A stretch of DNA of 64,000 bases from Oscillospiraceae bacterium (GCA_009780235.1 WRAK01000006.1:28023-92022); one strand, 5' to 3'. Shown: positions 1 to 8,707, numbered from the stretch's first letter. Made by a program: numbers and translations. Notes: generated by a model from the letters alone, not told the origin.

Positions 1-157
1 CGCCATCCAAGGGGCATGGCTGAATATCCTCATCAACATCGGCGGTATTCGGGATGAGGACTTCGTCACGCAATACCGCGTCGGCGGTGAGGCAATTTTG
101 GCGAAGGCTCTGCCGCTGGCGGATAAAATCTACGAAACGGTATTAGGCGAACTGTAA
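1..157 (+). CDS. fchA: Methenyl-THF cyclohydrolase / cyclodeaminase family protein, 3' end
   Basis: Only the last 51 codons are present; the frame opens at base 2 and stops at 155-157. The tail carries AWLNILINIGGIRDEDFV followed by a helical end (LADKIYETVLGEL), which resembles the C-terminus of FchA/formiminotransferase-cyclodeaminase family proteins. The gene directly precedes fhs on the same strand, a common clostridial pairing in which FchA interconverts methenyl-THF and formyl-THF next to formate-THF ligase. The assignment rests on a short fragment plus context. Confidence 0.7.
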   Translation, partial: AIQGAWLNILINIGGIRDEDFVTQYRVGGEAILAKALPLADKIYETVLGEL

Positions 158-159
158 TT

Positions 160-229
160 GTAGGGGCGGCCCCGTGTGGCCGCCCTGAACATACGGTATA
201 CAAGGGCGGCCACACGGGGCCGCCCCTAC
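160..229. repeat. Palindromic repeat, GTAGGGGCGG family
   Basis: Two 27-base arms (160-186 and 203-229), GTAGGGGCGGCCCCGTGTGG... and its near-perfect complement, flank a 16-base spacer. It lies between fchA and fhs. The same arm type recurs many times in this window. It has no U-run, so it is not an obvious terminator. Confidence 0.9.
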
Positions 230-251
230 GAAAGGAAGGACACAAATCATC

Positions 252-1928
252 ATGCAAATCAAATCCGATATCGAAATCGCTCAGGCTACGGAGATGCAGC
301 ACATCCGTGACATCGCGAAAGCAGCGGCGATTGACGAGAAATACCTCGAACAGTACGGCAACTACAAGGCGAAACTCGACTACAGCTATCTGACCGACCA
401 CGCGTCCGCGCCGGACGGCAAGCTGGTGCTGGTCACGGCCATCAACCCCACCCCCGCGGGCGAGGGTAAGACCACGACGACAGTCGGGCTGTCCGATGCC
501 CTGCGGAAAATCGGCAAGAAATCCGTTGTTGCGTTGCGGGAGCCGTCGCTCGGACCCGTGTTCGGCGTCAAAGGCGGCGCGGCAGGCGGCGGATACGCCC
601 AAGTCGTGCCGATGGAGGACATCAACCTCCACTTCACGGGCGATTTTCACGCCATCGGCGCGGCGAACAACCTGCTGGCCGCCATGCTGGACAACCACAT
701 CCATCAGGGCAACGAGCTTGGCATCGACACCCGCCGCATTACTTGGCGGCGTGCCGTGGACATGAACGACAGACAGCTTCGCTGTATCACGGACGGCCTC
801 GGTGGCAAGGTCAACGGCGTACCGCGTGAGGACGGCTTCGATATCACCGTGGCCTCCGAAGTCATGGCCGTGCTCTGTCTCTCGCAGGACATTGACGACC
901 TCAAGGCCCGCCTCGGCCGCATGATTGTGGCCTATACACGGGACGACAGGCCCATCACGGCGGCGGATTTGAAAGCGCAGGGTGCCATGGCGGCCCTGCT
1001 CAAAGACGCGCTCAAGCCCAACCTCGTGCAGACGCTTGAGGGGACGCCCGCCCTCATCCACGGCGGTCCCTTTGCCAACATCGCCCATGGCTGTAACTCC
1101 GTGACGGCGACGAGGATGGCACTCAAACTCGGCGACTACGCCGTCACCGAGGCCGGGTTCGGCGCGGATTTGGGCGCGGAGAAGTTCCTCGACATCAAGT
1201 GCCGCGCGGCGGGCTTGAAGCCGGACGCCGTGGTCATCGTGGCCACTGTCCGCGCGCTCAAGCACCACGGCGGTGTGGCCAAAGCCGACCTCGGCACGCC
1301 CAACGTAGCGGCTCTCGATTTGGGTCTGCCGAATCTCCTGCGGCATGTGGAGAATATCACCAAAGTTTTCGGTCTGCCCGCAGTCGTCGCCATCAACCGC
1401 TTCCCCACGGACACGGTGGAGGAACTTAGGCTCATCGAAGACCGTTGCCGGGAACTCGGCGTGAACGTGGCCCTCTCCGAAGTCTGGGGCAAAGGCGGCC
1501 TTGGCGGCGAGGCATTGGCGAGGGAAGTCGTGCGCCTCTGCGAGACCGAGAGCGAACTGGCCTACGTCTATGACACGGATGCCACAATCGAGGAAAAGCT
1601 CGACGCCATCGTGCGCCGCATCTATCGGGGCGACGGCGTACTGCTCACCCCCGCCGCCAAGAAACAGGCGGAACAGCTCACGGCATTAGGCTTCGGCAAA
1701 CTGCCGATTTGCATGGCCAAGACGCAGTACAGCTTCTCCGACGACCAGACCCTGCGCTGTGCGCCCGAGGGCTTCACGGTCACGGTGCGGAATTTGAAAG
1801 TATCCGCCGGCGCGGGCTTCATCGTGGCCTTGACCGGGGACATCATGACCATGCCGGGTCTGCCGAAAGTGCCGAGCGCAGAGCGGATTGACGTGGATAG
1901 CATGGGACGAATTTCGGGTTTGTTTTAG
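252..1928 (+). CDS. fhs: Formate--tetrahydrofolate ligase
   Basis: Makes 10-formyl-THF from formate, THF and ATP; cytosolic, used for C1 assimilation or the methyl branch of the Wood-Ljungdahl pathway. The 558-residue length is normal for the family. The nucleotide loop [10 protein letters not shown] is at residues 67-76, followed by the conserved [18 protein letters not shown] region near 96. The start is an ATG behind AAAGGAAGG. It is preceded by the fchA fragment and a repeat, and ends at a strong hairpin (1941-1973). Nothing looks truncated. Confidence 0.97.
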   Translation: MQIKSDIEIAQATEMQHIRDIAKAAAIDEKYLEQYGNYKAKLDYSYLTDHASAPDGKLVLVTAINPTPAGEGKTTTTVGLSDALRKIGKKSVVALREPSLGPVFGVKGGAAGGGYAQVVPMEDINLHFTGDFHAIGAANNLLAAMLDNHIHQGNELGIDTRRITWRRAVDMNDRQLRCITDGLGGKVNGVPREDGFDITVASEVMAVLCLSQDIDDLKARLGRMIVAYTRDDRPITAADLKAQGAMAALLKDALKPNLVQTLEGTPALIHGGPFANIAHGCNSVTATRMALKLGDYAVTEAGFGADLGAEKFLDIKCRAAGLKPDAVVIVATVRALKHHGGVAKADLGTPNVAALDLGLPNLLRHVENITKVFGLPAVVAINRFPTDTVEELRLIEDRCRELGVNVALSEVWGKGGLGGEALAREVVRLCETESELAYVYDTDATIEEKLDAIVRRIYRGDGVLLTPAAKKQAEQLTALGFGKLPICMAKTQYSFSDDQTLRCAPEGFTVTVRNLKVSAGAGFIVALTGDIMTMPGLPKVPSAERIDVDSMGRISGLF

Positions 1929-1940
1929 GGTTTATAAGAA

Positions 1941-1973
1941 AAATATCCCCCGCCATAGGCGGGGGATATTTTT
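1941..1973. terminator. Bidirectional terminator between fhs and small minus-strand gene
   Basis: A 14-bp stem (AAATATCCCCCGCC and its complement) with a 3-nt loop ends in T-runs on both strands, so it can stop fhs and the convergent small gene. Its core is nearly identical to the hairpin at 2464-2495. Confidence 0.85.
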
Positions 1974-2160
1974 AAAAGTCGTGCCGACTGCCGCCGTCAC
2001 TACCCATTTTTTCAAATACACGCACGATTGCTTCTACACAGTCAAAATCGCTGAGGTCATCATTTTCAATGATGGCCTGTATTTGTTGTAGGGCTTGGTA
2101 ACACTGTGTTTCTACGATGTCCCGGAACGCTTTTGTCAGAATATCTTCATATAATTTCAT
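1972..2160 (-). CDS. Small acidic hypothetical protein (62 aa)
   Basis: The start is set at the ATG at 2160 because GGAGGTG sits 6 bases upstream; a GTG at 2169 lies inside the ribosome site. The protein is predicted helical and acidic (AIIENDDLSDFDCVEAIV) with no transmembrane segment. It diverges from the Arc-like gene at 2266. A TTGACT-N18-TAGTAT promoter is readable on the minus strand (2217-2188). I do not recognise a family. The stretch is AT-rich compared with fhs. Confidence 0.6.
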   Translation of the reverse strand: MKLYEDILTKAFRDIVETQCYQALQQIQAIIENDDLSDFDCVEAIVRVFEKMGSDGGSRHDF

Positions 2161-2265
2161 AAAAAACACCTCCGATTTGCTAGCAATATACTATCGTTTT
2201 ATTCGCAGAAAGTCAATAGATTTTTCAGTAATATAATGCTAACAAAATGGCATCGAGGTGTTATC

Positions 2266-2463
2266 ATGTCAGGAGATAAAGTGCAGACAGGCCTTCGGAT
2301 AGAAGAAATACCCCTTATCAAAATTACACATATCGCCAAGAAAAACCGCCGTTCTCTCAACGCACAACTAGAATTTCTCGTGGAAAAATGTATTGAGGAA
2401 TACGAAGAAGAACACAGCGAAATCCAAGTTTCCGAAGAGGAACGGTACAAGTACAGACGTTGA
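2266..2463 (+). CDS. Arc/ribbon-helix-helix-like small DNA-binding protein (66 aa)
   Basis: The start at 2266 follows GAGGTG by 5 bases; a TATAAT at 2232-2237 would serve as the -10. The N-terminal TGLRIEEIPLIKITHIAKK strand-helix pattern, then RRSLNAQLEFLVEKCIEEYE, fits an Arc-type ribbon-helix-helix fold (usual form LRIP...L..IA...GRSLN..I...L..C). It is probably a repressor acting at its own divergent promoter region. A toxin-antitoxin arrangement with the facing gene is possible but unsupported. Confidence 0.6.
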   Translation: MSGDKVQTGLRIEEIPLIKITHIAKKNRRSLNAQLEFLVEKCIEEYEEEHSEIQVSEEERYKYRR

Positions 2464-2495
2464 AAAAAATCCCCCGCCATCGGCGGGGGATTTTT
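2464..2495 (+). terminator. Rho-independent terminator
   Basis: ATCCCCCGCC-atc-GGCGGGGGAT followed by TTTT, directly after the stop of the Arc-like gene. It shares its core with the terminator at 1941-1973. Confidence 0.85.
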
Positions 2496-2589
2496 ATGGG
2501 TGTGGGGTTGTGCCCTCATCAAAATTCCCCTCCTTGGAGGGGTGGCAGGCGAAGCCTGACGGGGTGGTGCCACGGGGCGTGTATGTCGC

Positions 2590-2665
2590 GTAGGGCGCGA
2601 TGTCCTCATCGCGCCGTGGTATTGCATTTAGGGGGATGCGGCGCGACGAAGACATCGCACCATAC
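2590..2665. repeat. Palindromic repeat, GTAGGGCGCGATG family
   Basis: The left arm GTAGGGCGCGATGTCCTCAT and a diverged right arm (CGGCGCGACGAAGACATCGC) are separated by about 20 bases. The flanks (2520-2570 and 2690-2725) hold pieces of a third family built on CCTCCTTGGAGG and GGCAGGCGAAGCCTGACGG. The stretch 2496-2752 has no credible gene. Confidence 0.85.
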
Positions 2666-2752
2666 ACAAAGGGCAAGGGCACCACCCCGCCCTTCGGGCA
2701 CCCCTCCGAGGAGGGGAATCAGGTCAAGGGCAGATTGCCCTTGCAATCAAAA

Positions 2753-3178
2753 TCAATGCCCATGACAACTTTCACAGTCATACCCGCACCCCACAATCGG
2801 TGTCGGGTCTATCCCCTGCCGTTCATAATAATCCGCAATCGCCGACCGAATCCCGGCTTCGGCGAGGACAGAGCAATGCACTTTCTCCTGCGGCAGACCG
2901 TCCAATGCCTCGGTGACGGCTTTGTTGGAGACGGCCAAGGCTTCCTGAATCGTTTTGCCCTTGACCATCTCCGTGGAGATGGAACTCGTCGCGATGGCCG
3001 CACCGCAGCCGAAAGTCTTGAAGCTGACGTCTTGGATGACATCGTCCTCGATGCGCATGTAAATCTTCATAATGTCCCCGCATTTGGGGTTGCCCACTTG
3101 GCCGATGGCGTTTGCTCCCTCAAGTTCCCCGACGTTGCGCGGGTTGGCGAAGTGGTCCATAACTTTTTCTGAGTACAT
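2753..3178 (-). CDS. nifU: NifU/IscU-type iron-sulfur cluster scaffold
   Basis: Assembles Fe-S clusters from sulfur delivered by the neighbouring desulfurase. At 141 residues it is a single IscU domain: ligands C33 (PKCGD), C58 (FGCGAA) and C102 (HCSVLAEA) are all present. The C-terminus carries an extra Cys-rich tail, GCGYDCESCHGH. The start is the ATG at 3178; the longer frame upstream only reads a repeat. It is the last gene of a nifS-nadA-nifU set on the minus strand, separated from nadA by a palindromic repeat. Confidence 0.93.
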   Translation of the reverse strand: MYSEKVMDHFANPRNVGELEGANAIGQVGNPKCGDIMKIYMRIEDDVIQDVSFKTFGCGAAIATSSISTEMVKGKTIQEALAVSNKAVTEALDGLPQEKVHCSVLAEAGIRSAIADYYERQGIDPTPIVGCGYDCESCHGH

Positions 3179-3197
3179 ATCTGTGTATTCTCCTTTG

Positions 3198-3268
3198 GTA
3201 GGGCGCGATGTCCTCATCGCGCCGTGTAGCGTTTCGGGGGGCGGCGCGATGAAGACATCGCGCCCTAC
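3198..3268. repeat. Palindromic repeat, GTAGGGCGCGATG family
   Basis: Arms GTAGGGCGCGATGTCCTCAT and CGATGAAGACATCGCGCCCT pair across a short GC-rich spacer. It fills the nifU-nadA gap. Confidence 0.9.
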
Positions 3269-3276
3269 AATCGGAC

Positions 3277-4179
3277 TTATAACGAAATCATGCGGTCAAG
3301 CGTGGCCCTGGCCGCTTGGATTTCTTCGTGATTTAAATGAATCTCATGCACTCCGGTTGCGAGGGCGTTATACACGTCTTGCAGGGTGGTCTTTTTCATG
3401 TTCGGACAGACAAACCCGGCCGAGACGGATAAAATCTTCTTTTCCGGCATCTCCCGCTGGAGCAGTTCGAGGACGCCGATTTCCGTGCCGATGATGATTT
3501 CAGCCTCTTTTCGCTTCCTCGCATAGCCGATGATTTCAGCCGTACTGCCGATGAAATCAGCGAGGACAAGCACCTCTTCCCGGCACTCGGGGTGGGCGGC
3601 AAAGACGGCCTTGGGATACCGTTCCCGCGCCTTTTGCACCTGTTCCGCCGTCACCCTGTCGTGGATGGGACAGAAACCGGGGTGGAAATGGAATTTTTTC
3701 TCCGGCACTTGCTCTGCCACATAGCGGCCGAGGTTGCGGTCGGGGATGAAGATAATCTCGTGCGCATCCAACTTCCGCGCAATTCGCACCGCCGAGGATG
3801 AAGTGCAACACACATCCGACACGGCCTTGACGGCGGCAGATGAGTTCACATAGCACATGACCTTGGCGTGCGGGTGTTTTGCCCGCAGTGCCAACACATC
3901 CTCCGGCTCGACCATGTCAGCCATGGGACAGCCCGCATCGGGGGCGGGGAGCAGGACGGTTTTTTGCGGGCTTAAAATCTTGGCACTCTCGGCCATGAAC
4001 ACGACGCCACAGACCACAATGGTGGATTCCTCGGCGTCTCTGGCCCGCTTGGCCATCTCAAAGCTGTCACCGACGACATCGGCCACGTCTTGCACATCCA
4101 ACGTCTGGTAGTAATGAGCCAGAATCAGGGCATCGGTCGCCTCTTTGAGTTTGCGGATTTCCTTTTGCAAATCAGTCAT
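3277..4179 (-). CDS. nadA: Quinolinate synthase A
   Basis: Condenses iminoaspartate with dihydroxyacetone phosphate to quinolinate in NAD synthesis, using a [4Fe-4S] cluster. The 300-residue length matches the clostridial form. Cluster ligands are C84 (DAGCPMADM), C170 (GFCPIHDR) and C258 (FVCPNMKKTT). The ATG at 4179 follows GGGAGGAG and overlaps the nifS stop by 8 bases, so translation is probably coupled. No nadB or nadC is seen in the window. The pairing suggests the desulfurase supports the NadA cluster. Confidence 0.96.
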   Translation of the reverse strand: MTDLQKEIRKLKEATDALILAHYYQTLDVQDVADVVGDSFEMAKRARDAEESTIVVCGVVFMAESAKILSPQKTVLLPAPDAGCPMADMVEPEDVLALRAKHPHAKVMCYVNSSAAVKAVSDVCCTSSSAVRIARKLDAHEIIFIPDRNLGRYVAEQVPEKKFHFHPGFCPIHDRVTAEQVQKARERYPKAVFAAHPECREEVLVLADFIGSTAEIIGYARKRKEAEIIIGTEIGVLELLQREMPEKKILSVSAGFVCPNMKKTTLQDVYNALATGVHEIHLNHEEIQAARATLDRMISL

Positions 4180-5344
4180 CGGCCCGCTCCTCCCACAAGG
4201 GTGACATGGCGCGGAGCTTTGCTGCGATGGGCGGCATTTTCTCCAAGATATAGTCCACATCCGCTTCCGTGTTCGCCTCGCCCAAACTGAAGCGCACGGA
4301 GCCGTGGGCGTGCTCATGCGGCAGTCCGATGGCGAGCAGCACATGTGAGGGGTCTAGTGCCCCGGAGGAGCAAGCGGAACCGGACGACGCGGCGATACCC
4401 TGTGCGTCCAGCATCAAAATCATCGCCTCGCCCTCGACGCATTCCACCACGAAACTTGCGTTGCCCGGCAGACGGTTTACGGGGTCGCCCGTGAGCCTGA
4501 CGGCGGGAATTTGCAGCATCCCTGCGATAAGCTTGTCCCGCAGGGCTTCGACTTTTGCTCGATTTTCATCCATATGCGCGACGGCTTCGGTCAAAGCCGC
4601 TGCCATGCCGACGATGCCGGCCACGTTCTCCGTCCCGGCGCGGCGTCCTTTTTCTTGGCCGCCGCCCGTGATGAAAGACGGGAGTTTTATTCCCTTACGC
4701 ACATACAGCGCACCCACGCCTTTCGGCCCGCCGAACTTATGCGCCGAGAGCGCGAGCAAATCAATGTGCATCGCCCCCACGTCTACAGGCACATGCCCCG
4801 CGGCCTGCACCGCATCCGTGTGGAAGAATATGCCGTGTTCCCGCGCGATTGCGCCGATTTCCGCGATGGGCTGGATGGTGCCGATCTCATTATTGGCGAA
4901 CATGATGGTGATGAGGATGGTGTCCGGCCGAATAGCGGCCTTCACGTCCTCTACAGAAACCCGCCCGCAGGAATCCACGGACAGATAGGTGACTTCAAAA
5001 CCCTGCTTTTCCAAGGCCTCCAGCGTGTGCGACACGGCGTGGTGTTCGATAGCCGAAGTAATAATGTGCCGCCCTTTTTCCCTCAGTTTCTCGCACAGGC
5101 CCCGAATCGCCCAGTTGTCGGCCTCGGTGCCGCTGCCGGTGAATAAAATCTCCTCCGGCTTCGCTCCGATGGCGGCGGCGACTTGGTCACGGGCTCCGTC
5201 CAAAGCTCTGCGTGCCTCCCGCCCCAGCCGATAGACGGACGAAGGGTTGCCGTAACCTTCCTTGAGCCAAGGGAGCATGGCATCGAGGGCGGTTTGGGAT
5301 AATTTCGCCGTTGCGGCGTTGTCTGCGTAAACGAAGCGTGACAT
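4172..5344 (-). CDS. nifS: Cysteine desulfurase (NifS/IscS family)
   Basis: A PLP enzyme that removes sulfur from cysteine for Fe-S assembly. It has 390 residues: PLP Lys K203 (SAHKFGGPKG), substrate-binding TGSGTEADN near 69, and the catalytic-loop Cys C325 in SSGSACSSG. The start at 5344 follows GGAGGG; the long upstream extension of the frame reads through a leader and a MITE-like element and is not coding. First gene of the nifS-nadA-nifU unit. Confidence 0.95.
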   Translation of the reverse strand: MSRFVYADNAATAKLSQTALDAMLPWLKEGYGNPSSVYRLGREARRALDGARDQVAAAIGAKPEEILFTGSGTEADNWAIRGLCEKLREKGRHIITSAIEHHAVSHTLEALEKQGFEVTYLSVDSCGRVSVEDVKAAIRPDTILITIMFANNEIGTIQPIAEIGAIAREHGIFFHTDAVQAAGHVPVDVGAMHIDLLALSAHKFGGPKGVGALYVRKGIKLPSFITGGGQEKGRRAGTENVAGIVGMAAALTEAVAHMDENRAKVEALRDKLIAGMLQIPAVRLTGDPVNRLPGNASFVVECVEGEAMILMLDAQGIAASSGSACSSGALDPSHVLLAIGLPHEHAHGSVRFSLGEANTEADVDYILEKMPPIAAKLRAMSPLWEERADD

Positions 5345-5489
5345 CTGGTGTTTTCCCTCCGATATAGTGTAGTCCAAGGAGGCGTACATCTCTTGGAACG
5401 TCTGATTTTTAACAACCTTTACTTTATAGGATTTTACGGTGTTTGTCAAGGGGGTGCGTGCGTGTAGTGTACAGTTGGTAGTGTACAGA
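5345..5489 (-). promoter_or_regulatory. nifS promoter and leader
   Basis: On the minus strand TTGACA (5449-5444) and TAAAGT (5426-5421) are 17 bp apart, about 80 bp before the nifS start. The leader includes a small inverted repeat (TCCAAG...CTTGGA, about 5370-5395). Upstream, TAGTGTACAG occurs twice in direct orientation (5465-5474, 5480-5489). No known riboswitch is recognised. Confidence 0.5.
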
Positions 5490-5617
5490 TATAGTCGATT
5501 AACTTTAAAATAGTCTACAGGTTTGGGAGGCTGCTTTACGCAGTTCAAGGATGACGACGCAGAAATGCGTAAAGCAGACCCCAAAGATGTGGGCGGTTTT
5601 ATAGTTAATCGACTATA
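5490..5617. mobile_element. MITE-like element with 15-bp perfect terminal inverted repeats
   Basis: TATAGTCGATTAACT at 5490-5504 is exactly inverted at 5603-5617. A nested inverted pair, CTGCTTTACGCA (5531-5542) and TGCGTAAAGCAG (5566-5577), lies inside. The 128-bp element has no reading frame. It occupies part of the 5345-5896 intergenic stretch, which otherwise holds the nifS promoter and two repeats. Confidence 0.65.
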
Positions 5618-5652
5618 AGGGCGAAGGGTGTCCCTGCAAGGCACGCACATCC

Positions 5653-5730
5653 GTAGGGCGCGATGTCCTCATCGCGCCGCATTATCCTCGTATGTTCAGC
5701 GCACGGCGCGATGAGGACATCGTGCCCTAC
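5653..5730. repeat. Palindromic repeat, GTAGGGCGCGATG family
   Basis: Left arm GTAGGGCGCGATGTCCTCAT, right arm CGATGAGGACATCGTGCCCT, with a roughly 25-base spacer. Confidence 0.9.
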
Positions 5731-5740
5731 AACGAACGCC

Positions 5741-5813
5741 CTGTCATTCTGAGCGAAGCGAAGAATCTTAGCCCCCAAAAGAAAGATTCTTCGCCTAAGG
5801 CTCAGAATGACAG
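5741..5813. repeat. Palindromic repeat, CTGTCATTCTGAGCG family
   Basis: CTGTCATTCTGAGCGAAGCG ... GCTCAGAATGACAG with inner GAATCTT/AAGATTC pairing. A different family from the GTAGGG repeats; the only copy I see in the window. Confidence 0.85.
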
Positions 5814-5840
5814 GGGATGCCCCCCGCAAAATTATTTACA

Positions 5841-5869
5841 TTGCACCCCCTCCACAAATTTGCTATAAT
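5841..5869 (+). promoter_or_regulatory. Promoter of dnaD-dnaC unit
   Basis: TTGCAC (5841-5846), 17-bp spacer, TGC-TATAAT (-10 at 5864-5869); 28 bp before the dnaD start. Confidence 0.75.
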
Positions 5870-5896
5870 AGAAGCCCGACGGAGGAACACCCCACC

Positions 5897-6862
5897 ATGG
5901 AAGAAAAGCGATTCCACCTGCCCGACCAAGAAAATCACTTCATCTCCGGCTCTGCTCTGGCCAAACTTCTGCGCCGTGCGGACGGAAATGCGACCCTGCT
6001 CTATCTCTACATCCTGCAACAGCACGGCACGCTCAGCACCGCAGGTGCGACAGAGGCCTTGCGGCTCTCCGAGCAAGAGGTCGCCGATGCCGTCTGTGTG
6101 CTGGCGAGCCTTGGCCTCGTCTCCGGCAGCGGCGTGCGGCAGGCGGCAGAGCAGCCGCAGGAGGCACCCCGTGCGGATGAGTTGCCGCAGTACTCGGCGG
6201 CGGAGATTGAACAGGAGATGACCGCCGATCCCGCTTTCGCCGCATTGGTGAAAGAAGCCGGCGGCATCCTCGGGAAAATCCTCACCGCTCCGGACTTGAA
6301 CATCCTCATGGGCATCTACCGCCACCTCGGCCTCCCGTCTGAGGTGATTTACCAACTGGTGAGCCATCTGACGAAAGAACACCGCGCCCGCTACGGCCCC
6401 GGCAAAAGTCCCACCCTGCGCGGCATAGAAAAAGTCGCCTACAGCTGGAGCCGTGAGGACATCACCACGCTGGATGCCGCTATGGAACACATCGCCCACA
6501 GGGAGCGCAGACAGAGCGAGTTGGGACGGTTGAAAAAAGTCTTAGACATCAAACAGGACAAGCTGACCCCCTCGCAGGAAAAAAATATGTACGCCATCTT
6601 GGAAAAGGGCTTCGACTTGGAAACTATCGCCCTCGCCTACGACAAGACCGTAATGGCCACGGGCGAACTCAAATGGCCTTACTTAAATAAGATTCTGGCG
6701 AACTGGCACGAGAAAGGCCTCCGCACACTGGAGGCCATAGAGACCGCCGAGCCGAGCCAAAAGCCCCGCGGCAAAAAACACCCCGCAACCACGGAGGCCG
6801 CTCCGAATCGGGACGAAATCGCACGAAATCGGCGGCTGCTCGAACAGATGAAGCAGAAGTAA
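5897..6862 (+). CDS. dnaD: DnaD-domain replication initiation protein
   Basis: 321 residues. The N-terminal half looks like a winged-helix domain (ATLLYLYILQQHG, RLSEQEVADAVCVLASLGLV, residues about 28-75). Two DnaD/DnaB2 domains follow, the first around GGILGKILTAPDLNILMGIYR and the second ending in a YI-W type helix (ELKWPYLNKILANW). In Bacillota such proteins help load the replicative helicase. The start at 5897 follows GGAGG. The dnaC-like gene begins 15 bases after its stop, so the two probably work together. Confidence 0.85.
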   Translation: MEEKRFHLPDQENHFISGSALAKLLRRADGNATLLYLYILQQHGTLSTAGATEALRLSEQEVADAVCVLASLGLVSGSGVRQAAEQPQEAPRADELPQYSAAEIEQEMTADPAFAALVKEAGGILGKILTAPDLNILMGIYRHLGLPSEVIYQLVSHLTKEHRARYGPGKSPTLRGIEKVAYSWSREDITTLDAAMEHIAHRERRQSELGRLKKVLDIKQDKLTPSQEKNMYAILEKGFDLETIALAYDKTVMATGELKWPYLNKILANWHEKGLRTLEAIETAEPSQKPRGKKHPATTEAAPNRDEIARNRRLLEQMKQK

Positions 6863-6877
6863 AGGAGGCGACCCCGC

Positions 6878-7876
6878 TTGGCAAAGAACAGCGACCTGCT
6901 TCGGCAGGCAAGAGAACAATTCAGCGCACAAAAAGCCCGGCATGAGACAGAATTGCGGCAACGGCAAGCGGAAGTTTACGCCCGCTTGCCCCGCATCCGA
7001 GAGATTGACGGGCGGCTCCGTGAGACGGTAGCCGAGAGCATAGACCTCGCCATGACCCCCGGCTCAGAGCCGGAGCTGCGGCTCGCCGCCATCGGGCAGG
7101 AAAACCAAGCCCTCCAAGCCGAGAGCCGCATGTTACTCACCGAGGCCGGTTATCCGGCGGATTACTTAGATGAAGTCCCCCTCTGTCTCACTTGCAGCGA
7201 CACAGGTCACGACGGCACCGCCATCTGCGTCTGCCTGTTGGAGCTCTACGACAATCTCCAAGCCGCAGAACTCAGCAACCTGCTCAACATCGGCGAGGAA
7301 CACTTTGACGCTTTTTCTCTCAATTACTACGATGACCGTACCATCCTCCCCGAATGCGGCATGACCGCGCGGGAGAATATGGAGATGAAATACCAAATCT
7401 GCCGCAGCTACGCCGACCGCTTCGGCGCAAAATCCGGCAATCTCTTCCTCACAGGCGCACCGGGTTTGGGCAAGACGTTTTTGTCCTCCTGCATCGCCAA
7501 AACCGTGTCCGAGAGCGGTCACTCTGTGGTCTACGACACCGCGGGCCGTCTGTTTGCCCGCTTCGAGGCCGAGAAATTTGCCAGAGGCGATACTGCGGAA
7601 GAACTCCAAACAGAAACCGATCGCTACCTAAGCTGTGACCTCCTCATCTTAGACGATCTCGGCACCGAATGGGTCACACCTCTAGTCATCAGCACCCTCT
7701 ACACCCTCCTCAACACCCGTCTGCTCAGTAAAAAGCAGACCATCATCAGTTCCAACTACAGCATAGAAGCCCTCAGTACAAAATACACCCCCCAAATCAT
7801 GTCTCGCTTAGAGGGCGAATACGAAATACTTACATTTTTCGGCAGGGACATCCGCAAGCTCAAAAAAGAACTGTAG
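6878..7876 (+). CDS. dnaC: DnaC/DnaI-like helicase-loader ATPase
   Basis: 332 residues, TTG start behind AAAGGAGG. The N-terminal third is coiled and charged. A Cys4 motif (CLTC at 103-106, CVC at 117-119) probably binds zinc as in DnaI. The AAA+ domain has Walker A GAPGLGKT (193-200) and Walker B LLILDDLGTE. Predicted to load the replicative helicase with the upstream DnaD protein. The TAG stop (7874-7876) is the first part of a GTAGGGGGCGG repeat. Confidence 0.88.
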   Translation: MAKNSDLLRQAREQFSAQKARHETELRQRQAEVYARLPRIREIDGRLRETVAESIDLAMTPGSEPELRLAAIGQENQALQAESRMLLTEAGYPADYLDEVPLCLTCSDTGHDGTAICVCLLELYDNLQAAELSNLLNIGEEHFDAFSLNYYDDRTILPECGMTARENMEMKYQICRSYADRFGAKSGNLFLTGAPGLGKTFLSSCIAKTVSESGHSVVYDTAGRLFARFEAEKFARGDTAEELQTETDRYLSCDLLILDDLGTEWVTPLVISTLYTLLNTRLLSKKQTIISSNYSIEALSTKYTPQIMSRLEGEYEILTFFGRDIRKLKKEL

Positions 7877-7953
7877 GGGGCGGCGCCCCCGACGCCCCGT
7901 CGTTTCGATGTCTGCCACGTAAGAGCCGGGGCGTCGGGGACGCCGCCCCCTAC
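7873..7953. repeat. Palindromic repeat, GTAGGGGGCGG variant
   Basis: GTAGGGGGCGGCGCCCCCGA and the mirror arm ending CGCCGCCCCCTAC. It overlaps the dnaC stop codon and fills the gap to ppa. Confidence 0.9.
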
Positions 7954-8012
7954 AATAAAGTCATCGCCGCAGGCGATACCGCAACTGTTAATTGCGACTG
8001 AAAGGAGCCTCT

Positions 8013-8552
8013 ATGAACATTTATCATGACCTAAATCCCGCCCGCGTCCGGCCGGACGATTTTATCGCCGTCATTGAAATTCCGAAAAACAGCAAGGTCA
8101 AATACGAACTCGACAAGGAGACGGGTCTTATTACCATGGACCGTGTCCTCCACACCTCTACGCACTACCCCGCCAACTACGGGCTGATTCCGCTGACCTA
8201 CGCCGACGATGATGACCCGCTGGATGTGTTGGTCATCTGCTCGGAGATTTTGCACCCCATGAGCCTTGTGCGCTGTTATCCGATTGGGGTCATCAAGATG
8301 CTGGATAACGGACGAGCCGATGAAAAAATCATCGCTGTCCCCTACGGTGATCCCACCTACAACGGCTATCGCAGCATCCACACCCTCCCCAAACACATCA
8401 CGGACGAGATGCACCATTTCTTCTCCGTCTACAAGGCATTGGAGAAAAAAGAGACTGCCGTGGACGAAGTCATGGGCGAAGAAGATGCCAAGCGGATTAT
8501 TCAGACCTGTATCGACAACTACCGCACGAAGTTCGGGGTAGATTTAGATTGA
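8013..8552 (+). CDS. ppa: Inorganic pyrophosphatase, family I
   Basis: Hydrolyses pyrophosphate to two phosphates in the cytosol. 179 residues, typical for the bacterial hexameric form. The metal-binding signature DDDDPLDVLV starts at residue 65; K29 and Y31 (KVKYELDKETG) and the DPTYNGYRSI segment match the active-site surroundings. The ATG at 8013 follows AAAGGAG; the in-frame TTG at 7992 precedes the ribosome site and is rejected. Single gene between two palindromic repeats. Confidence 0.94.
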   Translation: MNIYHDLNPARVRPDDFIAVIEIPKNSKVKYELDKETGLITMDRVLHTSTHYPANYGLIPLTYADDDDPLDVLVICSEILHPMSLVRCYPIGVIKMLDNGRADEKIIAVPYGDPTYNGYRSIHTLPKHITDEMHHFFSVYKALEKKETAVDEVMGEEDAKRIIQTCIDNYRTKFGVDLD

Positions 8553-8589
8553 TTTGACTTCCTAAAGCGTATGACGTATACTTAAGGGT

Positions 8590-8667
8590 GGCGGACGGCC
8601 AAAGGCCGCCCCTATGACTGTATAAATTTTGGGGCCTCAATGTAGGGGCGGCCTTTGGCCGTCTGTG
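8590..8667. repeat. Palindromic repeat, GTAGGGGCGG family
   Basis: GGCGGACGGCCAAAGGCCGC and GTAGGGGCGGCCTTTGGCCG in inverted orientation, with an imperfect core (about 35 bases). Between ppa and pdxS. Confidence 0.88.
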
Positions 8668-8707
8668 TTCCTTTGATGCCATCAACTGAGAGAAAAGGAT
8701 GATTCCC

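Noticed and set aside
66..1346. 426-codon open frame on the minus strand opposite fhs
   Set aside because: Shadow frame caused by high GC third positions. No ribosome site, low-complexity Arg/His/Gly-rich product, and fhs is certain on the other strand.
8553..8707. Riboswitch or leader before pdxS
   Set aside because: The sequence is explained by a palindromic repeat; no known vitamin B6-responsive RNA pattern is visible.
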